DNA from: H111-94 sp034436045 | GTDB lineage: Bacteria > Chloroflexota > Ktedonobacteria > Ktedonobacterales > Ktedonobacteraceae | Reading direction: 5' to 3' | Assembly (NCBI GenBank): GCA_034436045.1 | Contig: DAOTVZ010000203.1 | Coordinates: 1-11,052, forward strand | Length of the DNA: 11,052 nt | Part shown: in pieces, positions 1 through 7,813 of the stretch | Layout: each line of letters begins with the position of its first letter | How positions within the stretch are numbered: the first letter of the stretch is position 1 | The notes under the pieces: generated by a model | Database searches by the model: none | The model's input: the letters and a program-made list of their open reading frames with translations, nothing else | What the model was told of the DNA's origin: nothing | Position numbers and translations under genes: made by a program

Positions 1-1958
1 CTGGGGATACGCGGGAAGTTCAGGTTCTGTTCCGGTTCATGGTTGGTATAGAGCCAGCGCATGGTATCGGCACCTACGCGCTCAGCCGCGTCGTCAAACA
101 CCACCAGGTTACCCTTTGACTTGTGCATCGGGCTACCATCCTCACCCATCAATGTCGCAAAGCCGAACAGCGTCTTAAAGGGGGGCTTATTCTCCATCAC
201 TGTACTCATTACCAACATCGAATAGAACCAGTTACGGAACTGGCCCGGAAACGATTCGGTAACGAAATCTGCCGGGAACCATTGCTCCCAATAGGCATGA
301 TCGGTATAGTAGTGCAGCGTGGAATAGGGCACGATCCCAGCATCCAACCAGGGATTGCCAACATCCTTGATGCGCGATACCACCTCGCCACACTGGCTAC
401 AACGAATCTTCACCGCATCAACCCAGGGCCGGTGCGGCGTGTGACCATCAAACTCTTCCCAACCCGCTACCGCACGCTCCTTGAGTTCCTCCCGGCTGCC
501 GATGACCTCAAAATTGCCACAATGCGCACAATCGAAGATCGGCAGTGCCAGGCCCCAGTAGCGCTTCTTCGAGATCATCCAGTCATCCATATTGCGCAAC
601 CAGTCCATCTCACGATCAAAACCAAAGGCCGGTATCCACTTGATCTGACGCACAATCTCCATGATCTCGTAGCGCAGCGTCTCCATCGAGATAAACCACT
701 CATCCACCAGCCGGAAGATCAACTCCGTCTTACAGCGCCAGCAGGTCGGATAGCGGTGCCGATAGCTCTGCGGGCGATAGAGCAGACCTTTCCGGGCCAG
801 ATTCTCCGCTATTTGTTGCCCTACCTCAGCGGCACTCTGTCCGGTCAGCCAGTCATACCCCTCCAGGTAGACACCAAACTCATCGACCGGAGCCACCACC
901 GCCAGGCTGAACTCTTTGGACAGCCCAAAGTCCTCGCGGCCACAGCCAGGAGCGATATGCACAATGCCTGTACCCTCGCTTGCGCTGACCTCTTTCCAGG
1001 GCACAACCGTGTGTACTACCCCTTGCTCCGCCGGTAGCTCATCAAAGGGGCCACGATACTGCCAACCGACCAGATTGCTCCCCTTCAGCGTCTCAACCAC
1101 ACGATAGTCACCCTTATCGCGGCCTTTCAATTGCTTGAGAACTGGTAACAACGCTTCGGCCAGGTAGTAAAATTCACCATCTTGCTCCACTTTCACATAG
1201 GGCAGATCAGGATGCACGGCGGCGGCGACGTTGGCCGCCAGTGTCCAGGGCGTGGTCGTCCAGACCAACAGGTACTCACCAGGACGATCTACAAGCGGGA
1301 AGCGCACATAGAGGCTCAGATGCGACACCTCTTTATAACCCTCAGACTCCATCTCCATATTTGAGATGCCCGTCGCGCAGCGCGGACACCAGGGCATTAC
1401 ATCCCGCCCCTTATAGATCAATCCACGCTCTTTGCACTTCTTCAGGAACGACCAGATGGTATAGTTATTCTCTTCGGACATGGTGTAGTAATCATTACCC
1501 CAGTCCATCCAGTAGCCCAGGCGAATCGACTGCTCAGTCTGACGGCGCGCGAAGGTATAGACGCGCTCTTTGCAGCGTTCCACGAACTCGGCGATGCCAT
1601 AGGCCTCAATGTCTCGCTTGGTCTTCAAACCCAGGTCCTGCTCGACATTCACCTCCACCCACAAACCCTGACAGTCAAAACCATTCTGGTAACGCTGCCG
1701 ATACCCCTGCATCGTGCGATAGCGTTGGTATAGATCCTTATACGTGCGGCCCCAGGCATGATGAACACCCATCGGATTATTCGCGGTGATCGGCCCATCC
1801 ATGAACGAATATTTTTTCTCGCTCTTCTCGTTACGACGCAAATACTCCTGTCGCACATTATGCTCATCCCACCAGCGCTGTACAGAACGCTCCAATCTGG
1901 GATAATCAACGCGATCCGCCGCTATCACCGGGCGAAAAACATTTGAAGTCACTGACAC
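1..1958 (-). CDS. ileS: Isoleucyl-tRNA synthetase-like class I aminoacyl-tRNA synthetase, N-terminal 652 codons (3' end outside window)
   Basis: Charges tRNA with isoleucine in the cytoplasm. Read in reverse complement, the frame is open from a GTG at 1958 to the left edge. Visible parts: the nucleotide-binding signature region reads NNPMGVHHAWGR (about residues 60-71), where most IleRS have HIGH/HMGH. The CP1 editing domain has WTTTPWTLAANV and GTGIVHIAPGCG. CPRC, CWRC, CAHC and CSQC pairs suggest zinc knuckles. WMISKKRYWGLALPIF matches the family's WxISRQRYWG element. The KMSKS loop reads PMHKSKGN (residues 610-617). GGAGGG at 1968-1963 is the ribosome binding site; it lies 4 nt from GTG 1958 and 10 nt from an in-frame GTG at 1952, so either may be the start. 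It follows alaX by 28 nt, probably in one transcript under the Ile T-box. The family assignment is firm. Whether it is the cell's only IleRS or a second copy cannot be told. Confidence 0.9.
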   Translation of the reverse strand, partial: MSVTSNVFRPVIAADRVDYPRLERSVQRWWDEHNVRQEYLRRNEKSEKKYSFMDGPITANNPMGVHHAWGRTYKDLYQRYRTMQGYRQRYQNGFDCQGLWVEVNVEQDLGLKTKRDIEAYGIAEFVERCKERVYTFARRQTEQSIRLGYWMDWGNDYYTMSEENNYTIWSFLKKCKERGLIYKGRDVMPWCPRCATGISNMEMESEGYKEVSHLSLYVRFPLVDRPGEYLLVWTTTPWTLAANVAAAVHPDLPYVKVEQDGEFYYLAEALLPVLKQLKGRDKGDYRVVETLKGSNLVGWQYRGPFDELPAEQGVVHTVVPWKEVSASEGTGIVHIAPGCGREDFGLSKEFSLAVVAPVDEFGVYLEGYDWLTGQSAAEVGQQIAENLARKGLLYRPQSYRHRYPTCWRCKTELIFRLVDEWFISMETLRYEIMEIVRQIKWIPAFGFDREMDWLRNMDDWMISKKRYWGLALPIFDCAHCGNFEVIGSREELKERAVAGWEEFDGHTPHRPWVDAVKIRCSQCGEVVSRIKDVGNPWLDAGIVPYSTLHYYTDHAYWEQWFPADFVTESFPGQFRNWFYSMLVMSTVMENKPPFKTLFGFATLMGEDGSPMHKSKGNLVVFDDAAERVGADTMRWLYTNHEPEQNLNFPRIP

Positions 1959-1986
1959 GATACCCTCCGTTATAAACCAATACCCC

Positions 1987-2712
1987 TTAGTTCCTGTCCA
2001 GAAGCACTAGCTCCAGGCGCTTGTTGATCCGGCCCTTATTCTCGGTCCTGATAATCTTAATTCCACCTACCTCTTTGGTGTGGTTAACATGTGTGCCGCC
2101 ATCAGCTTGCAAATCAAGACCTACTATCTCGACAATGCGCACCTCCTCGATAGCTGGTGGCAACAGATTGATCTTTGTACGCACCAGGTCCGGGATGGCA
2201 AACGCTTTCTCGCGTGGCAACATATACACACGAACGGGATAATCGGCCTCAACCGCCTCGTTGACCCTCTGCTCGATATAGGCAATGCGCTCTTTATCCA
2301 GATTCTCCATCGCAAAATCCATGCGCGCGCGATCAGGATACATTTGTCCACCCGTGACCTGCACACCAAACTCCTTCCAGATAATGCCGCAGAGCAGGTG
2401 CAACGCCGTATGCGTGCGCATCATCCGATAGCGGAAGTCCCAGTCAATCGTGCCAACCACCTGCGTACCAACCGGCGGGGGGGGATAATCCAACGTGTGC
2501 CAGACAATATCATCGCGTTTATTCATCGCAATCACATTCGCCTGCACTTGCTGCTCCTCCCAGGAAATCCGACCCCGATCCGCCAGTTGCCCACCGCCCC
2601 CTGGATAAAAGACCGTCGCATCCAGGGCTACTTCATCTCCTTCAACGGCCACAACCGTCGCTGTACATTCGTAAATATAGCTATTTTCATGGTAGAGTAG
2701 CTTCGTCTTCAT
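1987..2712 (-). CDS. alaX: AlaX-type alanyl-tRNA editing hydrolase (trans-editing protein)
   Basis: A 241-aa stand-alone relative of the alanyl-tRNA synthetase editing domain. Known members hydrolyse mischarged Ser- or Gly-tRNA(Ala). Seen in the sequence: FYPGGGGQLADRG (residues 35-47), the glycine-rich start of the domain; the first metal site HTALH (His101, His105) in RMMRTHTALHLLCG; and the second site ADGGTHVNHTKEVGG around Asp204-His208. The usual CGGTH cysteine of the CxxxH metal motif is Asp here. Length fits the medium AlaX class without the AlaRS C-terminal domain. The ATG at 2712 is preceded by GAGGGG at about 9 nt. It is the first gene after a T-box leader specific for tRNA-Ile and lies 28 nt upstream of the IleRS-like gene. 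Co-control with ileS rather than alaS is notable. Its real tRNA substrate is therefore open: Ser-tRNA(Ala) is the family expectation, and a misacylated tRNA-Ile is a speculative alternative. Confidence 0.88.
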   Translation of the reverse strand: MKTKLLYHENSYIYECTATVVAVEGDEVALDATVFYPGGGGQLADRGRISWEEQQVQANVIAMNKRDDIVWHTLDYPPPPVGTQVVGTIDWDFRYRMMRTHTALHLLCGIIWKEFGVQVTGGQMYPDRARMDFAMENLDKERIAYIEQRVNEAVEADYPVRVYMLPREKAFAIPDLVRTKINLLPPAIEEVRIVEIVGLDLQADGGTHVNHTKEVGGIKIIRTENKGRINKRLELVLLDRN

Positions 2713-2779
2713 CGCTTACAGCCCCTCTGAAATTTTTTCAACGACAACCTGCGTGTACCACAGGAATACTATAGCCCAT

Positions 2780-2812
2780 AAAAAAACCCCTCGTCCTGCC
2801 AGGGACGAGAGG
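2780..2812 (-). terminator. T-box intrinsic terminator hairpin
   Basis: A 10-bp stem on the minus strand: CCTCTCGTCC (2812-2803) pairs with GGACGAGGGG (2796-2787) with one T-G wobble, around a 6-nt loop. Seven T residues follow (2786-2780). The 5' arm overlaps the CCTC that can pair with the T-box core to form the antiterminator, as expected for mutually exclusive folds. It lies 67 nt upstream of the alaX start codon. Confidence 0.93.
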
Positions 2813-3095
2813 AACTCCCGTGGTACCACCCTCATTATTGATCTCATGTTGAGATACAATGCTCAACCGCTCTCAGGTCGTCTCCGCAGGCACAACACAC
2901 CACATCGTACCTGAAAAAGAGAAAAAACCTTTCAAGCGCTCCTTCAATAACGGGAAGGCCCCGGCCAGGTCTACAGATTTCACAACCCTTCGATTGGCTG
3001 CTCAGGAGTGATTTTCGGTCTGGAGCCTGTATTCAGTTTCACCCACCCTGAACTCTCTGTCACAGGCAACAACATCCCTACTCTCTCCGTCATCG
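2780..3095 (-). promoter_or_regulatory. T-box riboswitch leader, tRNA-Ile specific
   Basis: An untranslated leader that binds uncharged tRNA and prevents early termination ahead of alaX-ileS. Read on the minus strand, stem I has the conserved AGTA element (3082-3079) and an apical helix GCCTGT/ACAGGC (3067-3062 with 3030-3025). It also has the AGAGAG element at 3058-3053 and an upper helix TTCAG/CTGAA (3052-3048 with 3036-3032). The specifier loop reads GAAAATCACTC, which places the specifier codon ATC (Ile) at 3012-3010. A stem III hairpin GTTGAG/CTCAAC lies at 2867-2848. The T-box core AGGGTGGTACCACGG is at 2832-2818. The variable base after TGG is T, matching a tRNA with A73 as in tRNA-Ile. 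A terminator follows. Assignment as a transcriptional T-box is very secure. The exact 5' limit is approximate. Confidence 0.95.
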
Positions 3096-3151
3096 CAAAA
3101 CAGATAACCGCCGCTTTTCTCAATATCGCGTTTTTCTTACTTGTTGATACC

Positions 3152-3180
3152 ATCATAACACACCAGTCGTTTTAACACAA
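3152..3180 (-). promoter_or_regulatory. Probable sigma-70 type promoter of the alaX-ileS operon
   Basis: On the minus strand, TTGTGT (3180-3175) and TATGAT (3157-3152) are separated by exactly 17 nt. The -10 box matches 5 of 6 consensus bases; the -35 box only 3 of 6. The predicted start would fall about 50 nt upstream of T-box stem I. Called from position and consensus only. Confidence 0.5.
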
Positions 3181-3443
3181 TAGTCGAATTTGATCATGTA
3201 CAGCTTTATCAAAGAGAGCAACAGCACTCAACCTGATGGGGTGCACGTCTTGCGTATTCTTGACGTCGCACAAAAAGAAGATCATACTTAACCTTAACAG
3301 GGAACATTTTTGTGGTTCGGCTATGTTTCTTTCTAAAGAAAGAATACTCTTCTAAAACCGATCCATTCCCACAGGGAAAACGAGAACTCATCTGAAGGAT
3401 GTTGACTCTTTGACGCTTTTGTTAAAACACACAGAGAAGGTTC
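3181..3443. other. Divergent intergenic region between the alaX-ileS and sucAB promoters
   Basis: No convincing gene is seen on either strand; the short open frames here have no ribosome binding site or protein-like composition. The region must hold the outward promoters of two divergent operons. An imperfect palindrome at 3327-3344 (7-bp arms TTCTTTC/GAAAGAA, loop TAAA) is the only clear symmetry and could be an operator or a small hairpin. TTGACT and TTGACG occur near 3412-3426 but are badly spaced from the TATAAG at 3444. Confidence 0.5.
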
Positions 3444-3538
3444 TATAAGTAGAGAGACTACCAGACCATGTGAGAAGTACCTACACCGCAAGTCACAGCG
3501 GCTCACATGGGTGCTGGAGAATATGCGAAGGATGCATC
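3444..3538 (+). promoter_or_regulatory. sucA leader with -10 candidate and a 9-bp inverted repeat
   Basis: TATAAG at 3444-3449 is a plausible -10 box, though the nearest TTGTTA (3419-3424) lies 19 nt away, so the promoter call is weak. Downstream, CCATGTGAG (3466-3474) is perfectly repeated in inverse as CTCACATGG (3502-3510). A second short helix CCGC/GCGG (3486-3489 with 3498-3501) stacks directly inside the right arm. AAGGA at 3528-3532 is the ribosome binding site, 6 nt before ATG 3539. The structure ends 17 nt upstream of that site. It may be a regulator site or an RNA element; nothing here identifies the ligand. Confidence 0.45.
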
Positions 3539-6400
3539 ATGTATAATCTGGAGGCTTTTTACGGACCCAACGCCGGGTACGTGCTGGAACTGTATGAACG
3601 CTACCTACAGGATCCGGCGTCCGTCGATGAAGAGACACGCGCAATATTCGCAACCTGGACACCGGAACAGCAGCCACTACAGCCAGCCGCCACTACCGGC
3701 ATTACCACACCATCACCATCGCAACCACCAACACCGCCCGCACGTGGCGACACCAATCTGGCGATGCTGGTTAAACATACAGTGGCCGCGTCTTTGCTGG
3801 CCCACGCCTTGCGTGAACGTGGCCATCTCGGCGCACACCTCGACCCACTCGGCAGCGAGCCGCTAGGCGACCCCGCCCTCTTACCGTCCACTTATGGTCT
3901 GACAGAAGCCGACCTGGCCCAACTCCCGCCTGATGTGGTCGGCGGGCACTCGGCTGAAGGGGCAAAAAATGCGCTAGAAGCCATCAACACCCTGCGCGCT
4001 ATGTATTCAGGCACCATCAGTTACGAATTTGACCAGGTTAAGTCCCCTGACGAGCGCATGTGGCTGCGCCACGCCGTCGGGTTGCGCCTCTATCACAAAG
4101 CGCCCACGCCTGCCGAAGCACGTCACCTGTTGCAACGCTTGACCCAGGTTGAGGCTTTCGAGCGCTATCTGCACCAGACTTTCCCTGGTCAGAAACGCTT
4201 CTCCATCGAGGGAACCGACATGCTGGTACCTATGCTCGATGAGATTATCAAGGGAGCCATTGAGTCTGAAACGCACGAGGTCATCATTGGTATGGCTCAT
4301 CGTGGCCGACTCAATGTCCTGGCCCACGTCCTGGGCAAACCCTATGCCAAAATCTTGAGTGAGTTCGCCCACGCCAAGCACGAAGAGGGATCACCGCTGA
4401 CTGAGAATTTCGGCCTGGGCTGGTCGGGCGATGTCAAATATCATCTGGGAGCCGAGCAGGTCTTAGGCCAGGGGCGCTCCGTCAGCCTCAAAGTTGCCCT
4501 GGCTCCTAACCCCAGCCACCTGGAATTTGTCAATCCTGTCATTGAGGGCATGACACGCGCCGCTCAAGAGATCACTTCTGTCGTTGGTACGCCCCTACAA
4601 GACGTTGATCACACGCTGCCTATCCTCATTCATGGTGACGCAGCATTCCCCGGCGAGGGCATCGTCGCAGAGACGCTCAACCTGTGGCACCTGCGTGGCT
4701 ACTGGGTTGGTGGCACCATCCACATCATCGTCAATAACCAGCTCGGTTTCACTACCGAGCCAGAAGATGATCGCTCGACGCATTTCGCCAGCGATCTCGC
4801 AAAGGGGTTCGAGATTCCCATTATTCACGTCAACGCCGATGACCCCCAGGCCTGTCTCACCGCCGTGCGCATGGCTCATGCCTACCGTGACCATTTTCAT
4901 AAAGATATCCTCATCGACCTGGTTGGCTATCGTCGCTGGGGCCATAACGAAGGCGATGAACCCGCCTTCACCCAGCCACACATGTATGAAATTATCCGCC
5001 ATCATCCTACCGTGCGCGAACTCTATGCACGCCGCCTGATCGAGCAGGGCATCATCACACAGCAAGATGCCGATGTCATGATGAAAGAAGCGCTCTCCGT
5101 TCTAGAGGATGCCAAACGCGAGGCCGACAACGAGCCTCAGATGCCGGAAATTGAGGTTTCACCCTCTTTGAACGGGCACTATTATGGCGAGGAACGGCCC
5201 GCCCCTGTCTCAGCCGAGCAATTGATTGCTCTGAACGAGGAACTCTTGACCTGGCCGAAGGGGTTCACCATTCATCCCCGCCTGGCTCGCACCTTACAGC
5301 GACGCGCCAGCGCACTCGGCCCCAATGGTAGCATCGACTGGGGCCATGCCGAGGCTCTAGCCTTTGCCACTCTGCTCACCGAGGGTACTCCCATTCGTCT
5401 CTCCGGTCAGGACGCCGAGCGCGGCACATTCAGCCATCGACACGCCGTCTTGCACAGTCTGGATGGTGACACTTACGTCCCACTCCAGCATCTCAGTGAG
5501 GCCAGAGCATCGTTCTCCATCTATAACAGCCCATTGAGCGAAGCCGGCGTGCTGGGTTTTGAATATGGCTACAGCGTGCGCGAACCGGAATCGCTGGTGT
5601 TATGGGAGGCTCAGTTCGGCGATTTCGCCAATAGTGCGCAGGTTATTATCGACCAGTTCATCTCATCTGCCCGCGCCAAGTGGCGGCAGAAGTCTTCACT
5701 CGTTATGCTTTTGCCGCATGGTTACGAGGGCCAGGGGCCGGAACATTCCAGCGCGCGCCTGGAACGCTACCTGCAACTCTCTGCCGAGGATAACTGGCGT
5801 ATTGCCATCTGCTCTACAGCGGCACAATACTATCACCTCTTGCGCTTGCAGGCCTTCTACCTGCAACGCTACCCACGCCCGCTCGTCATCATGACGCCCA
5901 AGAGCCTGCTGCGCCACCCGCTTGCCAGTTCTCGCCTGGAGGACCTGACCACCGGCAGCTTCCAGCCCGTTCTGGACGATGCCCAGGCGCGCACCCATGC
6001 CCGTGACATCAGACGCATCATACTCTGCTCCGGCAAGATCGCTATTGACCTGCTCTCCCACGAGAGTCGCGCGCAGAGCAACGAAATTGCCCTCGTCAGA
6101 GTGGAACTGCTTTATCCTTTCCCCGCGCAGACATTGCAGCGCGTCCTCGCCAGCTATCCCAACGCACAAGAAGTCGTATGGGTGCAGGAAGAACCACGTA
6201 ACATGGGCGCGTGGTACTACATAGAACCCAGATTGCACACCATCTTGCCATCAGGCGTCACGCTCAATGTCATTTCACGCCCGGAACATGCCAGTCCGGC
6301 CGCTGGCTTCTGGGATCTCTACGAAGCCGAACAAGAACAAATTTTACAGGAGGCGCTGAGCTTACCCTTAAGCCAGCGTGGAGAAAGCCATGTCCGTTGA
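3539..6400 (+). CDS. sucA: 2-oxoglutarate dehydrogenase E1 component (thiamine-diphosphate dependent)
   Basis: Decarboxylates 2-oxoglutarate and passes the succinyl group to the lipoyl arm of E2, in the TCA cycle, in the cytoplasm. The product is 953 aa, the usual length of bacterial E1o. Domains in order: an N-terminal E2-binding segment beginning MYNLEAFYGPNAGYVLELYE; a proline- and threonine-rich linker (about 45-70); the active-site HRGRLN (His254-Asn259); SLKVALAPNPSHLEFVNPV; and the thiamine diphosphate/Mg site GDAAFPGEG (366-374) with NNQLGFT (399-405). The transketolase-type C-terminal half includes HGYEGQGPEHSSAR (from His727) and ends with WVQEEPRNMGAWYYI. The start at ATG 3539 is preferred because the conserved N-terminus begins there and AAGGA lies 6 nt upstream. 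An in-frame GTG at 3470 would add 23 unlike residues. The end overlaps sucB by 11 nt. Confidence 0.97.
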   Translation: MYNLEAFYGPNAGYVLELYERYLQDPASVDEETRAIFATWTPEQQPLQPAATTGITTPSPSQPPTPPARGDTNLAMLVKHTVAASLLAHALRERGHLGAHLDPLGSEPLGDPALLPSTYGLTEADLAQLPPDVVGGHSAEGAKNALEAINTLRAMYSGTISYEFDQVKSPDERMWLRHAVGLRLYHKAPTPAEARHLLQRLTQVEAFERYLHQTFPGQKRFSIEGTDMLVPMLDEIIKGAIESETHEVIIGMAHRGRLNVLAHVLGKPYAKILSEFAHAKHEEGSPLTENFGLGWSGDVKYHLGAEQVLGQGRSVSLKVALAPNPSHLEFVNPVIEGMTRAAQEITSVVGTPLQDVDHTLPILIHGDAAFPGEGIVAETLNLWHLRGYWVGGTIHIIVNNQLGFTTEPEDDRSTHFASDLAKGFEIPIIHVNADDPQACLTAVRMAHAYRDHFHKDILIDLVGYRRWGHNEGDEPAFTQPHMYEIIRHHPTVRELYARRLIEQGIITQQDADVMMKEALSVLEDAKREADNEPQMPEIEVSPSLNGHYYGEERPAPVSAEQLIALNEELLTWPKGFTIHPRLARTLQRRASALGPNGSIDWGHAEALAFATLLTEGTPIRLSGQDAERGTFSHRHAVLHSLDGDTYVPLQHLSEARASFSIYNSPLSEAGVLGFEYGYSVREPESLVLWEAQFGDFANSAQVIIDQFISSARAKWRQKSSLVMLLPHGYEGQGPEHSSARLERYLQLSAEDNWRIAICSTAAQYYHLLRLQAFYLQRYPRPLVIMTPKSLLRHPLASSRLEDLTTGSFQPVLDDAQARTHARDIRRIILCSGKIAIDLLSHESRAQSNEIALVRVELLYPFPAQTLQRVLASYPNAQEVVWVQEEPRNMGAWYYIEPRLHTILPSGVTLNVISRPEHASPAAGFWDLYEAEQEQILQEALSLPLSQRGESHVR

Positions 6401-7736
6401 AATACGTGTCCCAACTCTAGGTGAATCCATCGTTGATGCCACCATTGCCACGTGGCTGAAACACGAGGGCGACACCGTTCGCAAGGGTGACGCCCTCGTA
6501 GAACTGGAAACCGATAAAGTCAATGTCGAAGTGACTGCCGAGCAGGATGGTACCTTACAAAAGGTTCTCAAACGCGAGGGCGATGTCGTTGCCGTCGGCG
6601 AGGTACTCGGCCTCATCGCACAGGGAACCGAAGCCGGTACCAGCACCTCTCCAGCAACGAGCGCCGTCAGCAGCACGCCCCAACCTCAGCCAGGTGCAGA
6701 AACGTCGCGCAACGGCAGTGCTGCTCCCCTGACCGCTGTTCCATCGAGCGCTGATTTGCAACGTCCACCGTCTCCACTGGCCCGCCGTATCGCCGCCGAG
6801 CATAACATCGATATCTCTCAGGTCAAGAGCAATAGCCCTCACGGGCGCGTGACCAAAGACGATGTTATCTCCTACATCTCGCAAGCACAGGAAGCTAGAA
6901 CACCAGCGACGCCTGAGCCGCCGATTGCTCCCGCCACGTCCGCAGTTCAGGCCCCCACACGTCCAGCACCAATGCCAACCCCGACGCCAATACCCACCCC
7001 TGCGCCTCAATCTGTCGGCACGAGCTTCGTATCCACACGACCGGAAGAGCGTGTCCGCATGTCGCGCCGCCGCCAAACCATCGCTCAGCGGCTGGTCGAG
7101 GCCCAGCATACCGCCGCCATGCTCACTACCTTTAACGAGGTAGATATGAGCGCCATCCTGGATATACGCGCGCGCCGCAAAGACGCCTTCAAGGAAAAAC
7201 ACAACGTCTCGCTCGGCTTTATGTCCTTCTTCACAAAAGCCGTCGTCGGTGCCCTGAAAGCCTTCCCGCGTCTGAATGCCGAAATCCAGGGCAACGACAT
7301 GATTATCAAGCACTACTACGATATTGGCATCGCCGTCGCCACCGATGAAGGTCTGGTCGTGCCAGTCCTACGTGATGCCGACCGCAAGAGCTTCGCTGAA
7401 ATCGAGCGTGAGATTGCCGACCTGGCAAAACGCGCCCGCTCCAACAGCCTCAGTCTGAGCGAGCTGCAAGGTGGCACCTTTACCATTACCAACGGAGGCG
7501 TCTTCGGCTCCCTGCTCTCTACGCCCATTCTCAACGCCCCTCAGGTCGGCATCCTGGGCATGCATAAGATTCAGGAACGTCCGGTGGCAATCAACGGCCA
7601 GGTCGTCATCCGCCCCATGATGTACGTCGCCCTCTCCTACGACCACCGCATCGTCGATGGTAGCGAGGCCGTGCGCTTCCTGGTCACCGTCAAAGAACTC
7701 ATCGAAGACCCTGAAAGCTTGCTCCTGGAAGGATAG
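6390..7736 (+). CDS. sucB: Dihydrolipoyllysine-residue succinyltransferase, E2 of 2-oxoglutarate dehydrogenase
   Basis: Forms the core of the 2-oxoglutarate dehydrogenase complex and moves the succinyl group from E1 to CoA. The product is 448 aa. It has a single lipoyl domain (about 2-78) with the lipoylated Lys43 in ELETDKVNVEV. A peripheral subunit-binding domain (about 126-165) starts PPSPLARRIAAEHNIDISQV. A proline/threonine-rich flexible linker follows. The catalytic acyltransferase domain begins near VRMSRRRQTIAQRLVEAQ and carries SYDHRIVDG with catalytic His419 and Asp423. ATG 6390 is preceded by GGAG at 6 nt; this and the start of the lipoyl domain favour it over the in-frame GTG at 6378. 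It overlaps sucA by 11 nt, so translational coupling is likely. A general branched-chain or acetyl E2 is possible from this sequence alone, but the pairing with a sucA-type E1 makes the succinyl enzyme most likely. No E3 gene is adjacent. Confidence 0.95.
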   Translation: MSVEIRVPTLGESIVDATIATWLKHEGDTVRKGDALVELETDKVNVEVTAEQDGTLQKVLKREGDVVAVGEVLGLIAQGTEAGTSTSPATSAVSSTPQPQPGAETSRNGSAAPLTAVPSSADLQRPPSPLARRIAAEHNIDISQVKSNSPHGRVTKDDVISYISQAQEARTPATPEPPIAPATSAVQAPTRPAPMPTPTPIPTPAPQSVGTSFVSTRPEERVRMSRRRQTIAQRLVEAQHTAAMLTTFNEVDMSAILDIRARRKDAFKEKHNVSLGFMSFFTKAVVGALKAFPRLNAEIQGNDMIIKHYYDIGIAVATDEGLVVPVLRDADRKSFAEIEREIADLAKRARSNSLSLSELQGGTFTITNGGVFGSLLSTPILNAPQVGILGMHKIQERPVAINGQVVIRPMMYVALSYDHRIVDGSEAVRFLVTVKELIEDPESLLLEG

Positions 7737-7765
7737 CCCATCGATCCATGACTCTGCAATAGCCG

Positions 7766-7813
7766 TCTCTACAATGAATACCATGCAACTTCTGCTCGTA
7801 TTCATTGTAGAGG
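7766..7813. terminator. Perfect 15-bp inverted repeat after sucB, possible two-way transcription stop
   Basis: CTCTACAATGAATAC (7767-7781) and GTATTCATTGTAGAG (7798-7812) are exact reverse complements with a 16-nt loop. A T-G pair at 7766/7813 and a G-C pair at 7765/7814 extend the stem to 17. It sits between sucB and the convergent minus-strand lipoprotein gene, the usual place of a bidirectional terminator. There is no T-tract on either side, so a classical intrinsic terminator is not proven. A repeat element is an alternative. Confidence 0.5.

Noticed and set aside
123..1037. Long plus-strand open frame of about 300 codons
   Set aside because: It is antisense to the IleRS-like gene, whose minus frame carries clear family motifs throughout. 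The plus translation has no recognisable motif.
2080..2700. Plus-strand open frame of about 200 codons opposite alaX
   Set aside because: Histidine/arginine/isoleucine-rich composition typical of an antisense shadow; the minus frame holds all AlaX motifs and the RBS.
3470..3538. Upstream in-frame GTG start for sucA, adding 23 residues
   Set aside because: There is no ribosome binding site at a good distance. The extra residues are Cys/Ser/His-rich and unlike E1o N-termini, and they fall inside the inverted repeat. ATG 3539 has AAGGA at 6 nt.
6555..7313. Minus-strand open frame of about 250 codons opposite sucB
   Set aside because: Antisense to the lipoyl, subunit-binding and catalytic regions of E2; Arg/Gly/Trp-rich and without motifs.
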